DNA of 8,730 bases from UBA5336 sp038526245 (GCA_038526245.1 JBCBGZ010000090.1:1-8730); one strand, 5' to 3'. Positions 1-6,164 are shown, counted from the stretch's first letter. A program made the numbers and translations. The notes: a model not told the origin generated them from the letters alone.

Positions 1-228
1 TGCCGGGATGATAAGGGCTTCATGAAAACAGGGCCGGACCTCGGGCCAGCGGAACTTGTCCGCGCGGGCTGGAGCCTTGAGCGCATGCCATCCCTGTTCG
101 AGACGAGTTGGCCGCGCATTTATGCGGTCGGCGACGTGCGCACGGGGTCTGTGAAGCGGGTCGCATCCGCCGTGGGCGAAGGCTCAGTGGTGGTCAGCGA
201 CATCCACAAGGCGCTGAATGCCAGCTAA
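1..228 (+). CDS. Thioredoxin reductase-like FAD/NAD(P)-dependent oxidoreductase, C-terminal fragment
   Basis: Only the last 75 codons are present; the reading frame is open from base 1 (beginning CRDDKGF) and stops with TAA at 226-228. The tail carries the FAD-binding closing motif of the pyridine nucleotide-disulfide oxidoreductase fold: IYAVGDVRTGSVKRVASA followed by VGEGSVVVSDIHKAL. In this fold the GD of the 'AVGD' segment contacts the FAD ribityl/pyrophosphate, and the following helix packs on the flavin. The GSVKRVASAVGEGS wording differs from classical E. coli TrxB. It is typical of the thioredoxin-reductase-like proteins that are often fused to an N-terminal cyclic-nucleotide-binding or response-regulator domain. 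Whether such a fusion exists here cannot be seen, nor can the CxxC redox centre, which would lie upstream. The gene ends tail-to-tail with the minus-strand membrane protein, overlapping it by 4 bases, and no terminator is seen between them. Confidence 0.85.
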   Translation, partial: CRDDKGFMKTGPDLGPAELVRAGWSLERMPSLFETSWPRIYAVGDVRTGSVKRVASAVGEGSVVVSDIHKALNAS

Positions 229-746
229 CTCTGCTTTCCCGGGAAGTGGAAGAATGGATCAAGCGGCTTGCCGCCAAAAGTGACCCGCGCCCAAAGCCAG
301 AGCGCGATTAATGAGCCGGTGGCCGCCAAGACAAACTTTGGCAGCGTCACAAAAGGCTTGGCCACCAGCACGCCCGCATCGCCCGTGAGCGCCCAGACCT
401 GAACAAGGTTTTCAGCGATATCAAATCCCGCCGCGCCCAGAATCGGCAAGGCCAGCAACCACCCGCGCGGGGCGCCATAGCGGAAACAGATGCCCGCGAC
501 GAAAGCGCCATAGGCCAGCGGGTATATCATATCGACCCCCGCCGAGAGATAGATATGGATGCCAACGGCGTTCGGTCGCCCCTTCAAAACCATCAGGGCT
601 TCCTGGGCGGCCTCTCCCGTGAGCGTAAAGTCCAGGAGGGTCCCGCCGGTGCCGGGCACAAAGAAAAGGTGGATCACCAGATGGGTGACCACCATGATCG
701 TGCCAGTAATGGCAAGGGCGGGGATGGTTCCAAGGCGCCGGATCAT
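225..746 (-). CDS. Small multi-pass membrane protein, function unknown
   Basis: The product has 173 residues and is not assigned to a family. Four hydrophobic segments are visible at about residues 8-30, 64-88, 94-118 and 133-155. A polar loop (about 31-63) follows the first, and the C-terminal tail is short and polar. Positions inside or next to helices carry acidic residues: D72 in VDMIYPLAYG, and D109 and E112 in GFDIAENL. These are unusual in lipid-facing segments and suggest a polar intramembrane site. The N-terminal IRR with few other early charges suggests a cytoplasmic N-terminus. The ATG at 746-744 overlaps the TGA of the CinA-like gene as ATGA. No good Shine-Dalgarno precedes it, so translation probably depends on coupling to that gene. 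It is the last gene of the minus-strand cluster, and its TAG lies within the end of the opposing flavoprotein gene. Quinone-handling, transport or a structural role are all possible; none is supported. Confidence 0.8.
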   Translation of the reverse strand: MIRRLGTIPALAITGTIMVVTHLVIHLFFVPGTGGTLLDFTLTGEAAQEALMVLKGRPNAVGIHIYLSAGVDMIYPLAYGAFVAGICFRYGAPRGWLLALPILGAAGFDIAENLVQVWALTGDAGVLVAKPFVTLPKFVLAATGSLIALWLWARVTFGGKPLDPFFHFPGKQS

Positions 747-1513
747 GTCTCTGCCGACCCGTTGATGGGTTCGGGCTCAACGCCCACTCCGCGCATCAAT
801 TGGCAAATCTCTTTCTCGGCATGCACCAGCGAGTCGGCACTCGTTGTGCGCGCGACCACTTGAACGCCGCTGTCTTCGAGAGAGCGAAACCATGGGTATG
901 ACCCGAAACTCACGCCGGCCATATCTTCAGAGAGTTGGCCGAGGGCCTCGGCGATATCTCCCTCGCGCAGACCTTTCCCGCGGATGGTGATGGATTGGAT
1001 CACGTCGCCGCCTTCCAGGCGGTGGCCCACATCCTCCAGCATGCCTCGCACGATGGCGGGCACCCCTGCGAGCGTGAAGACGTTTTCCATCTGGAACCCC
1101 GGCGCGCCGGAGACGGGATTGGCGATGAGGCTCGCGCCGTGGGGGATTCGCGCCATGCGCTGGCGGGCCTCAGTGAAGTCGGTCTCCATCGCGGCGTAGC
1201 GCTTGGTGAGGTCTGCCATGACATCCGGATGCTTGCTGATGCCGACGCCAAACGCGGCGGCTATGGCGTCGGCGGTAATGTCATCATGGGTCGGCCCGAT
1301 GCCCCCGGTGGTAAACACGTAGGTATAGCTCGCCCGCAGTGCGTTCACGGCAGCGACGATGTCTGCCTGTTCGTCACTGACGATACGCGTCTCTTTCACC
1401 GGGATTCCGGTCGGCGCCAGAAATTGCGCGATCTGTTGCAGGTTGATATCGCGCGTGCGGCCGGAGAGAAGCTCGTCCCCGATCAGGACTATGGCAGCGC
1501 TCGGATCACTCAT
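743..1513 (-). CDS. CinA N-terminal-domain (MoCF-biosynthesis fold) protein
   Basis: The product has 256 residues and matches the COG1058 / CinA-N domain, which shares the molybdopterin-binding fold of MoaB/MogA. Landmarks are IGDELLSGRTRDINLQQIA (residues 11-29), the glycine-rich ligand loop TTGGIGPTHDDIT (68-80), NPVSGAPGF (132-140) and the downstream LAGVPAIVRGML segment (148-159). The C-terminal PncC-type nicotinamide-nucleotide amidase domain of full-length CinA (about 400 residues) is absent, so this is the free-standing short form common in alphaproteobacteria. In full CinA this N-terminal domain has been linked to ADP-ribose pyrophosphatase activity; whether the short form has it is unknown. 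The start is taken as the ATG at 1513, which overlaps the hydrolase stop as ATGAGTGA and is preceded by GGTGGGTG. An in-frame ATG at 1528 would add five residues (MRWWV) with no better ribosome site. A competence role should not be assumed from the family name. Confidence 0.88.
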   Translation of the reverse strand: MSDPSAAIVLIGDELLSGRTRDINLQQIAQFLAPTGIPVKETRIVSDEQADIVAAVNALRASYTYVFTTGGIGPTHDDITADAIAAAFGVGISKHPDVMADLTKRYAAMETDFTEARQRMARIPHGASLIANPVSGAPGFQMENVFTLAGVPAIVRGMLEDVGHRLEGGDVIQSITIRGKGLREGDIAEALGQLSEDMAGVSFGSYPWFRSLEDSGVQVVARTTSADSLVHAEKEICQLMRGVGVEPEPINGSAET

Positions 1514-2831
1514 CACCCACCATCGCATCGTAGACGTGCTGGGCGGAAATCGCGCGGAAGTCGACCGGTGGCGCGCCCGCTCTGAAACGCTGGATCATGC
1601 CGATGAACACCAGGTCGTGCTCCGGGTCGATCCAGTACCACGTGCCAGCCGCCCCGCCCCAATAATGGGTGCCGGGCCCATATCCCCTGTCCGTGGCGGG
1701 CGGACCATCGATCGTCCCGACACCCAGGCCGAACCCCATGCCATTGATCGCAGGCCCCATCGTGCCGTCGGTAAAGATGGACTGGTCCTCACGGAGGGTG
1801 TTGGTCGTCAGCAGAGCCACAGTCTCGGGCTTCAGAATGCGCGTATCGCCGAATGCGCCATCGTCGAGCAGCATCTGGGTGAACCGGGCATAGTCATCCA
1901 GTGTGGACACCATACCGCCGCCGCCCGAACGCATGCCGACTGTCGTATCGAGGAACATGGCCCAGGGATATGGATTGGTAACGTAGGTTTCGGACTCAGC
2001 GTCCCAGGCCCAGACGTCGGAGAACCGGTCATAATCATCGAGCGGCACTGTGAAGCCGGTATCATCCATGCCGAGCGGGTCGAACAGGCGTTCCTGCAAG
2101 AAGCTCTCAAAGCTCTGGCCGGAGATCCGCTCCACGATGGCGCCTTTGATGTCGCTGGAGACCGAATAGTACCAGTCTTCGCCGGGCGACTGCAGGAGCG
2201 GCGTGCCAGCCACGACATCGATGAAACTCTGCATGTCGGGCTGGTACAGCACCGCGGCTGCGCGCAACTCCGCATCGGGCGGCGTGACATCGGAAAGTCC
2301 ATAGGCAAAGCCCGCGGTATGGCTCATCACCTCGGCCATGGTGGGTGCGCGGCTGACGGGTACGGGCTCGGCGTCCTCGACGTAGACCTGCAGATTCTCG
2401 AATTCGGGAATGAATTTGGTGACGGGATCGTCGAGCTCAAACGCCCCTTCTTCATAGAGGATAAACAAGGCCACCGCCGTAATCGGCTTCGACATGGAGT
2501 AAATCCGATAAATGGTGTCTTCGGTGAGAGGCGCCTCGTCGCTCGCACGGCGAATGCCCGCCTGCATGTGGCTCACGACCTGCCCATCTTTCAGCAAGAG
2601 CGTGGAAATGCCCTGGGTTTCGCCATCTTCGACGAATTGCGCCATGCGCGCTTCGAGGGCGGCGATGCCCTCGGGCGAAAAGGCGGCGCCTGTGTCTTCG
2701 GTTGAATAGTCAGGCCATGTCTCGGCGAAGCTTTCTACGAAAGACGGGTCGCGAGGGCTGGCATCAGGCGCGGTGCACCCCGCACACAGTACAGCGGCGG
2801 AAATCGCCAATGTCGTTAGACTACGGACCAT
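1506..2831 (-). CDS. Beta-lactamase-superfamily serine hydrolase (class C/EstB-like), putative lipoprotein
   Basis: The product has 441 residues from the ATG at 2831, which has AAGGAG nine bases upstream; a more distal in-frame ATG at 2888 has no such site. Pfam Beta-lactamase (PF00144) signatures appear in order: the nucleophile motif S112-M-S-K115 in IYSMSKPIT; SHTAGF at 170-175; PGEDWYYS at 216-223, with Y222 at the position of the YxN tyrosine; and HYWGGAAGTWYWIDP at 390-403, with WGG (391-393) in place of the KTG box of true beta-lactamases. A WGG third motif is what EstB-like carboxylesterases and related hydrolases show, so an esterase or amidase acting on an unknown ester is more likely than antibiotic resistance. 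Residues 1-18 form a hydrophobic signal ending LCAG before C19, which fits export and lipidation, although Cys at -3 of the lipobox is atypical. The gene lies downstream of the dioxygenase and overlaps the CinA-like gene. Confidence 0.9.
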   Translation of the reverse strand: MVRSLTTLAISAAVLCAGCTAPDASPRDPSFVESFAETWPDYSTEDTGAAFSPEGIAALEARMAQFVEDGETQGISTLLLKDGQVVSHMQAGIRRASDEAPLTEDTIYRIYSMSKPITAVALFILYEEGAFELDDPVTKFIPEFENLQVYVEDAEPVPVSRAPTMAEVMSHTAGFAYGLSDVTPPDAELRAAAVLYQPDMQSFIDVVAGTPLLQSPGEDWYYSVSSDIKGAIVERISGQSFESFLQERLFDPLGMDDTGFTVPLDDYDRFSDVWAWDAESETYVTNPYPWAMFLDTTVGMRSGGGGMVSTLDDYARFTQMLLDDGAFGDTRILKPETVALLTTNTLREDQSIFTDGTMGPAINGMGFGLGVGTIDGPPATDRGYGPGTHYWGGAAGTWYWIDPEHDLVFIGMIQRFRAGAPPVDFRAISAQHVYDAMVGDE

Positions 2832-2840
2832 GGAAGGGCG

Positions 2841-2846
2841 CTCCTT
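2841..2846 (-). promoter_or_regulatory. Shine-Dalgarno deciding the hydrolase start
   Basis: On the minus strand this reads AAGGAG, nine bases before the ATG at 2831. It is the reason for rejecting the upstream in-frame ATG at 2888, which would also bury the signal peptide behind 19 charged and polar residues. Confidence 0.75.
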
Positions 2847-2868
2847 GAGTTTCGCCACTGATGTGCCG

Positions 2869-2898
2869 CGCGTGGTCCCCGTCAGCAAGGCCCACGCG
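2869..2898. repeat. Inverted repeat (hairpin) between dioxygenase and hydrolase genes
   Basis: CGCGTGG at 2869-2875 is complementary to CCACGCG at 2892-2898, giving a 7-bp GC-rich stem. The 16-base loop can add a further CC/GG pairing past one mismatch. In the minus-strand transcript it forms about 28 bases after the dioxygenase TAA and before the hydrolase Shine-Dalgarno. No run of U follows on the minus strand, so it is not a textbook intrinsic terminator. A partial attenuator, RNA-processing or stability element, or chance are all possible. Confidence 0.4.
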
Positions 2899-2926
2899 AT
2901 CAGAATGCCATCAAGCTGGCGTGAAA

Positions 2927-3781
2927 TTAGGCCGCCGCATCGAAATAGGGTCGGCAGCCGGCAATTGTGACGCGCTCCATGACTCGAACGTCCGGATAAT
3001 AATCAGACGCAGCAAAATGCTGGCACGCCCGATTGTCCCAGAACGCGATCGATCCCGGCGCCCAACGGAACCGGCATTGGATTTCCGGATTGGCTGCCGC
3101 GCGATACAGCCGCGCCAACAGGTCATCACTCTGCGCGCGATCCATATCCTTGATCTGGCTTGTAAAGGCGCCGTTCACATACAGCGTTCGAGTGCCGGTC
3201 TCAGGATGGGTGCGCACAACGGGGTGTTCCATGGGCGGGTATTTATCGTGAAGGTCTTCGGGTTTCTTGTTCAGGCGCTTGGCAAACACGCGGGCAATAT
3301 CGTGGACCGCCGTGAGACCGGTGATCAGCGTTCTGGTTTCCTCGTCCAGACGTTCATAGGCCAGCTGCATATTCGCGAACAGCGTGTCGCCGCCCACTGG
3401 CGGAATTTCAATCGCGCGCAGGATTGAGCCCAGAGAGGGCTCGGCCCGCCAGGTCACATCCGAGTGCCACATATTCTCCGACCCGCGCGATTTCGGCCCG
3501 TGGGCAATCCGCAGGACTTCGCGGTCATCCTGTTCTTTCGGCGTGGCCGGATGGATTTCGAGATCACCGAACGCCCGTGCAAAGGCGATATGCTCAGCGC
3601 GTCCGATATCCTGGTCGCGAAAGAAGATGACCTGATAGGTCAGCAAGGCCTGGCGAAGTTCGGCGATCAGTTCATCGGTCAGGTTGCGCAGATCGATGCC
3701 TTCGATTTCGGCGCCAATGGCGGGGGTCAAAGGACGTGCCTGAAAGCGCGTGAACTGCGCCGGGTCAGCGTGAAGCGTCAT
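2927..3781 (-). CDS. TauD/TfdA-family 2-oxoglutarate- and Fe(II)-dependent dioxygenase
   Basis: The product has 284 residues, the usual length for TauD/TfdA enzymes (PF02668). These couple oxidative decarboxylation of 2-oxoglutarate to succinate with hydroxylation of a substrate at a mononuclear iron. The iron triad is visible: H106-x-D108 in MWHSDVTW and the distal H255 in WDNRACQH. The 2-oxoglutarate anchors are T133 in GGDTLF and the arginines of VRVMERVTIAG (R266 and R270). The N-terminal FFRDQDI and FGDLEIHP segments are also typical. The ATG at 3781 has GGAGG seven bases upstream. Anchored from memory on E. coli TauD, the substrate-side Tyr73 and Asn95 positions appear to be T80 and E102 here, and no tauABC transporter genes lie nearby. 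Taurine is therefore not a supported substrate; other sulfonates, sulfate esters, aryloxy acids or amino-acid derivatives are possible. It is the promoter-proximal gene of the minus-strand cluster. Confidence 0.92.
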   Translation of the reverse strand: MTLHADPAQFTRFQARPLTPAIGAEIEGIDLRNLTDELIAELRQALLTYQVIFFRDQDIGRAEHIAFARAFGDLEIHPATPKEQDDREVLRIAHGPKSRGSENMWHSDVTWRAEPSLGSILRAIEIPPVGGDTLFANMQLAYERLDEETRTLITGLTAVHDIARVFAKRLNKKPEDLHDKYPPMEHPVVRTHPETGTRTLYVNGAFTSQIKDMDRAQSDDLLARLYRAAANPEIQCRFRWAPGSIAFWDNRACQHFAASDYYPDVRVMERVTIAGCRPYFDAAA

Positions 3782-3845
3782 GGGGTTTCCTCCGGGTCTT
3801 GTTCTTTTGGTTCACGCTAAGCCAAGGACGGCCTATGGGAAAGCC
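3782..3845. promoter_or_regulatory. Divergent intergenic region between dioxygenase and sfsA
   Basis: These 64 bases separate two head-to-head start codons and must hold the translation signals of both genes and probably both promoters. On the minus strand GGAGG (3789-3793) is a strong ribosome site for the dioxygenase. On the plus strand only a weak GGGAAAG (3837-3843) precedes the sfsA ATG. I see no convincing -35/-10 pair on either strand. The region is too short for two well-separated regulated promoters, so the promoters may overlap. Confidence 0.5.
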
Positions 3846-4568
3846 ATGCGTTTGCCATCCTTGATTCCCGCCACCCTGCACCGCCGCTACAACCGCTTCC
3901 TCGCCGATGTCACGCTGGCGGAGACCGGAGAAGAGATCACGGTTCATTGCCCAAACCCCGGATCGATGATGGGCCTGAAGGCGCCGAGCAGCCGGGTCTG
4001 GCTGTCCACATCTGACAATCCCAAGCGCAAGCTGAAACATACGTTGGAACTGGTGGAAGCCGATGGCGGCCTGGTGGCAATCAACACCAACAATCCCAAC
4101 AAGCTGGCCCAAGAGGCCATCGAGGCAGGAAAAATCCCGGCCCTGACAGGTTTCGACACGCTGCGCCGGGAAGTGAAATATGCCGAGCGTTCGCGAGTTG
4201 ACATCCTTCTTGAAACGGGCGGGGAGAAGGCGTTCGTCGAGGTCAAGAACTGCCACCTCATGCGCACGCCTGGGCTGGCGGAGTTTCCCGACAGCGTCAC
4301 CAGCCGTGGGGCGAAACACCTAGAGGATCTTGCGGCCATGGTTAGGGCCGGGCACCGCGCGGTGATGCTGTTTATTGTCCAGCGCAGCGACTGCGAAACC
4401 TTTGCCACAGCCCCCGACCTCGACCCCACATATCATCAGGGGTTGATCACAGCAGCGGCGGCAGGGGTGGAAGTTCTCGTCCATGACTGTCATATCAGTG
4501 AAAGCGAAATCACAGTGCGGCGTGCCCTTCCCTGGGTGCCCGCGGAAGAAGCCTTGGGGCAAAGCTGA
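3846..4568 (+). CDS. sfsA: SfsA family protein (sugar fermentation stimulation protein; nuclease-like)
   Basis: The product has 240 residues from the ATG at 3846 (MRLPSLIP), the normal SfsA length. An in-frame ATG at 3780 would add 22 residues that run back into the divergent dioxygenase start and is rejected. The N-terminal half is the OB-fold-like region with RRYNRFLADVTL and the family motif CPNPGSM (residues 35-41). The C-terminal half is the PD-(D/E)xK nuclease-like core: D119 in SRVDILL, E132-V-K134 in FVEVKN, and FPDSVTSRGAKHLEDL at 147-162. E. coli SfsA was first described as a DNA-binding stimulator of maltose gene expression, and the fold and conserved acidic/lysine residues imply nuclease chemistry; the cellular role is unsettled. 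The TGA is separated by one base from the map ATG, indicating co-transcription and coupled translation. Confidence 0.93.
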   Translation: MRLPSLIPATLHRRYNRFLADVTLAETGEEITVHCPNPGSMMGLKAPSSRVWLSTSDNPKRKLKHTLELVEADGGLVAINTNNPNKLAQEAIEAGKIPALTGFDTLRREVKYAERSRVDILLETGGEKAFVEVKNCHLMRTPGLAEFPDSVTSRGAKHLEDLAAMVRAGHRAVMLFIVQRSDCETFATAPDLDPTYHQGLITAAAAGVEVLVHDCHISESEITVRRALPWVPAEEALGQS

Positions 4569-4569
4569 A

Positions 4570-5400
4570 ATGAGCACCGTCCAAACCGACCTCATGCCCA
4601 TGCGCACGGGTGAAATCCGCATCCATGATGCAGCTGGATTTGAAGGCATGCGCGCGGCAGGCCGCCTGGTCGCGGAGTGCCTGGATATGCTGGTGGGCGA
4701 AGTGAAGCCGGGCGTTACAACCGGCCATCTGGATGATCTGATCCGGACATTCGTCTATGATCATGGCGCCCAGTCCGCCACGATTGGCTATCGCGGCTAT
4801 CGCCACGCGTCGTGCATTTCCCTCAATCATGTCATCTGCCACGGCATCCCTGGCCCCCGTGTCCTGAAGGATGGCGACATCATGAACATTGATGTCACCG
4901 TGATCGTAGATGGCTGGCATGGTGACCACAGCCGGATGTTCGCCGCCGGGACGCCGAAGCGGAAGGCCGAACGGCTGATGGACCTGACCTATGATGCGCT
5001 CATGGCCGGTATCGAAGCGATCAAACCTGGCGCGCATCTCGGCGATATCGGCGCGGCCATTGCCGCCATCGCCCGCAAGAATCGCCTCGCAGTGGTGGAT
5101 GATTTTTGCGGCCACGGCCTCGGGCGCCTGTTCCACGACGAACCGAACGTTGTGCACAATGCCAAGGCGGGCACCGGCCCGATCCTTGAGCCTGGTATGT
5201 TCTTCACGGTCGAGCCGATGCTGAATCTTGGCCGCAAGGACGCTGCGATCCTGTCCGATGGCTGGACCGCCGTAACGCGGGACCGGCAGCTCTCTGCCCA
5301 GTTCGAGCACTCCGTCGGCGTCACCAAGGACGGCGTTGAGATTTTCACCACCAGCCCCAAAGGCTATCACAAGCCCTATACCGTGGAGCCTCAAGGCTGA
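4570..5400 (+). CDS. map: Type I methionine aminopeptidase
   Basis: The product has 276 residues. It removes the initiator methionine from nascent cytosolic proteins when the second residue is small. All five dinuclear-metal ligands of the pita-bread fold are present: D108 (NIDVTV), D119 (HGDHSRMF), H182 (GHGLGRLFHDEP), E215 (FTVEPML) and E246 (AQFEHSVGV). Catalytic or substrate-site histidines H91 (CHGIP) and H189 (FHDEP) are also present. The start is the ATG at 4570, one base after the sfsA TGA. It has only a weak GGGG about ten bases upstream, so coupling to sfsA is likely. A longer frame from 4483 lies inside sfsA and is not used. About 14 residues precede the usual IRIHDAAGFEGMRAAGR start of the domain, normal for alphaproteobacterial forms. 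The stop codon overlaps the inferred radC start as CTGA. Confidence 0.97.
   Translation: MSTVQTDLMPMRTGEIRIHDAAGFEGMRAAGRLVAECLDMLVGEVKPGVTTGHLDDLIRTFVYDHGAQSATIGYRGYRHASCISLNHVICHGIPGPRVLKDGDIMNIDVTVIVDGWHGDHSRMFAAGTPKRKAERLMDLTYDALMAGIEAIKPGAHLGDIGAAIAAIARKNRLAVVDDFCGHGLGRLFHDEPNVVHNAKAGTGPILEPGMFFTVEPMLNLGRKDAAILSDGWTAVTRDRQLSAQFEHSVGVTKDGVEIFTTSPKGYHKPYTVEPQG
5385..5388 (+). promoter_or_regulatory. Shine-Dalgarno for inferred CTG start of radC
   Basis: GGAG lies eight bases before the CTG at 5397, inside the last codons of map. It is the only convincing ribosome site upstream of the conserved RadC N-terminus and supports initiation at or very near the map stop codon. Confidence 0.5.
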
Positions 5401-6080
5401 GCGAGACCAAGCCCCACTGGCAAGGCCATCGCGAACGCCTGCGAGGCAAACTGCTCAAACGCGGGCCCGGGGCGTTGGACGATTACGAACTGCTTGAAAC
5501 GCTATTGTTTGCATTTATCCCGCGCCGCGACGTGAAGCCCATCGCGAAGGCTCTGTTAAAACGGTTCGGGTCCCTGTCGGCGGTTCTCAGCGCTGAGTCC
5601 AAGGATCTGGTGTCCGTCCAGGGTATCGGCGAGACAGCAGCGGCCTATTTGCGGGCCACAAATGAACTTCACCAGCGTGCTGCGCGCGAGGAGATCGCTG
5701 CCCGGCCCGTGATATCGTCGTGGAATGCACTGCTCGCCTATGTGCGCCAGGCTTTGCAGCATGAAACGCGCGAACAGTTCCGGGTCATTTTCCTGGACCG
5801 GAAAAACCAGCTCATCGCCGACGAGGTCATGGGCCATGGCACGGTGGACCATGCGCCGGTCTATCCGCGCGAGATAGCGCGGCGCGCGCTGGAGCTTGCC
5901 GCCAGCGCGTTGATCCTGGTGCATAACCATCCTTCAGGCGACACGACGCCTTCGCGCGCAGATATCGATATGACCCGCGAAATCATCGATGCGCTCACCC
6001 CCCTCGAGATCACAGTCCACGACCACCTGATTGCGGGTAAAGGCGGTGTCACCAGCTTCAAAAGTGCGGGCCTGATCTAA
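5397..6080 (+). CDS. radC: RadC family JAB1/MPN (JAMM) domain protein, inferred CTG start
   Basis: The frame encodes 227 residues if initiated at CTG 5397, the normal RadC length. The N-terminal PHWQGHRERLRGKLL and DYELLETLLF segments and the helix-hairpin-helix (about residues 58-88, with VQGIGETAA) are family features. The C-terminal JAMM domain has E143 (DEVMGHG), H176-N-H178-P-S-G-D, S186 and D189, the complete zinc-site set of JAMM peptidase-like proteins. The first ATG/GTG/TTG in frame is TTG 5475, which would delete the whole GHRERLR segment and has no proper ribosome site. The frame is open back to the stop at 5337-5339 with no other standard start, and CTG 5397 has GGAG eight bases upstream and overlaps the map TGA. 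A single-base difference from ATG is an alternative explanation. RadC's biochemical function is unsettled; the old DNA-repair assignment in E. coli was due to a different gene. Confidence 0.9.
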   Translation: MSETKPHWQGHRERLRGKLLKRGPGALDDYELLETLLFAFIPRRDVKPIAKALLKRFGSLSAVLSAESKDLVSVQGIGETAAAYLRATNELHQRAAREEIAARPVISSWNALLAYVRQALQHETREQFRVIFLDRKNQLIADEVMGHGTVDHAPVYPREIARRALELAASALILVHNHPSGDTTPSRADIDMTREIIDALTPLEITVHDHLIAGKGGVTSFKSAGLI

Positions 6081-6082
6081 TC

Positions 6083-6100
6083 GCAAGCAAATTCGCTTGC
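6083..6100. repeat. Short hairpin just after radC
   Basis: GCAAGC (6083-6088) and GCTTGC (6095-6100) form a 6-bp stem with a 6-base loop, starting two bases after the radC TAA. No U-run follows. It may mark the end of the sfsA-map-radC transcript, but as an intrinsic terminator it is weak. Confidence 0.35.
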
Positions 6101-6114
6101 TACCTGCGAAGGCT

Positions 6115-6144
6115 GCGTTACGTTGCAAACACAACGATAAACGC
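6115..6144. promoter_or_regulatory. Imperfect palindrome upstream of first MFS gene, candidate operator
   Basis: The left half reads GCGTT-A-CGTTG and the right half CAACG-ATA-AACGC, around the central CAAACA (6126-6131). The two 5-bp arms on each side match perfectly; the inner spacers differ (one base against three). It lies 32 bases before the MFS ATG, in the 96-base gap after radC, where a promoter for the transporter pair would be expected. The layout fits a dimeric repressor site or an RNA hairpin in the leader. The regulator is unknown, and no regulator gene is in the window. Confidence 0.45.
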
Positions 6145-6164
6145 GGCGACCAACGCTGTGACTT

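Noticed and set aside
1359..2705. A 448-codon open frame on the + strand
   Set aside because: It lies wholly antisense to the well-supported serine hydrolase and the end of the CinA-like gene. Its translation has no recognisable domain and has the composition of a GC-rich shadow frame.
1506..2831. A beta-lactamase antibiotic-resistance gene
   Set aside because: The fold matches, but the KTG box is replaced by WGG and the protein groups by motif with EstB-like hydrolases. Resistance is not supported.
2832..2888. A longer serine hydrolase from the ATG at 2888
   Set aside because: It places 19 mostly polar residues ahead of the signal peptide. The ATG at 2831 has AAGGAG nine bases upstream.
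3780..3845. An upstream ATG for sfsA at 3780
   Set aside because: It would overlap the divergent dioxygenase start and add 22 residues not expected in SfsA. The ATG at 3846 gives the normal family length.
4510..5394. A 294-codon open frame on the minus strand
   Set aside because: It is antisense to map, which has all five metal ligands. The antisense translation shows no family motif.
5475..5477. TTG as the radC start
   Set aside because: It would remove the conserved GHRERLR segment and has no properly spaced ribosome site.
6101..6164. A sigma-70-type promoter for the MFS pair
   Set aside because: GATAAA at 6136-6141 resembles a -10 box, but the hexamer 17 bases upstream does not resemble TTGACA, so no specific promoter is claimed.
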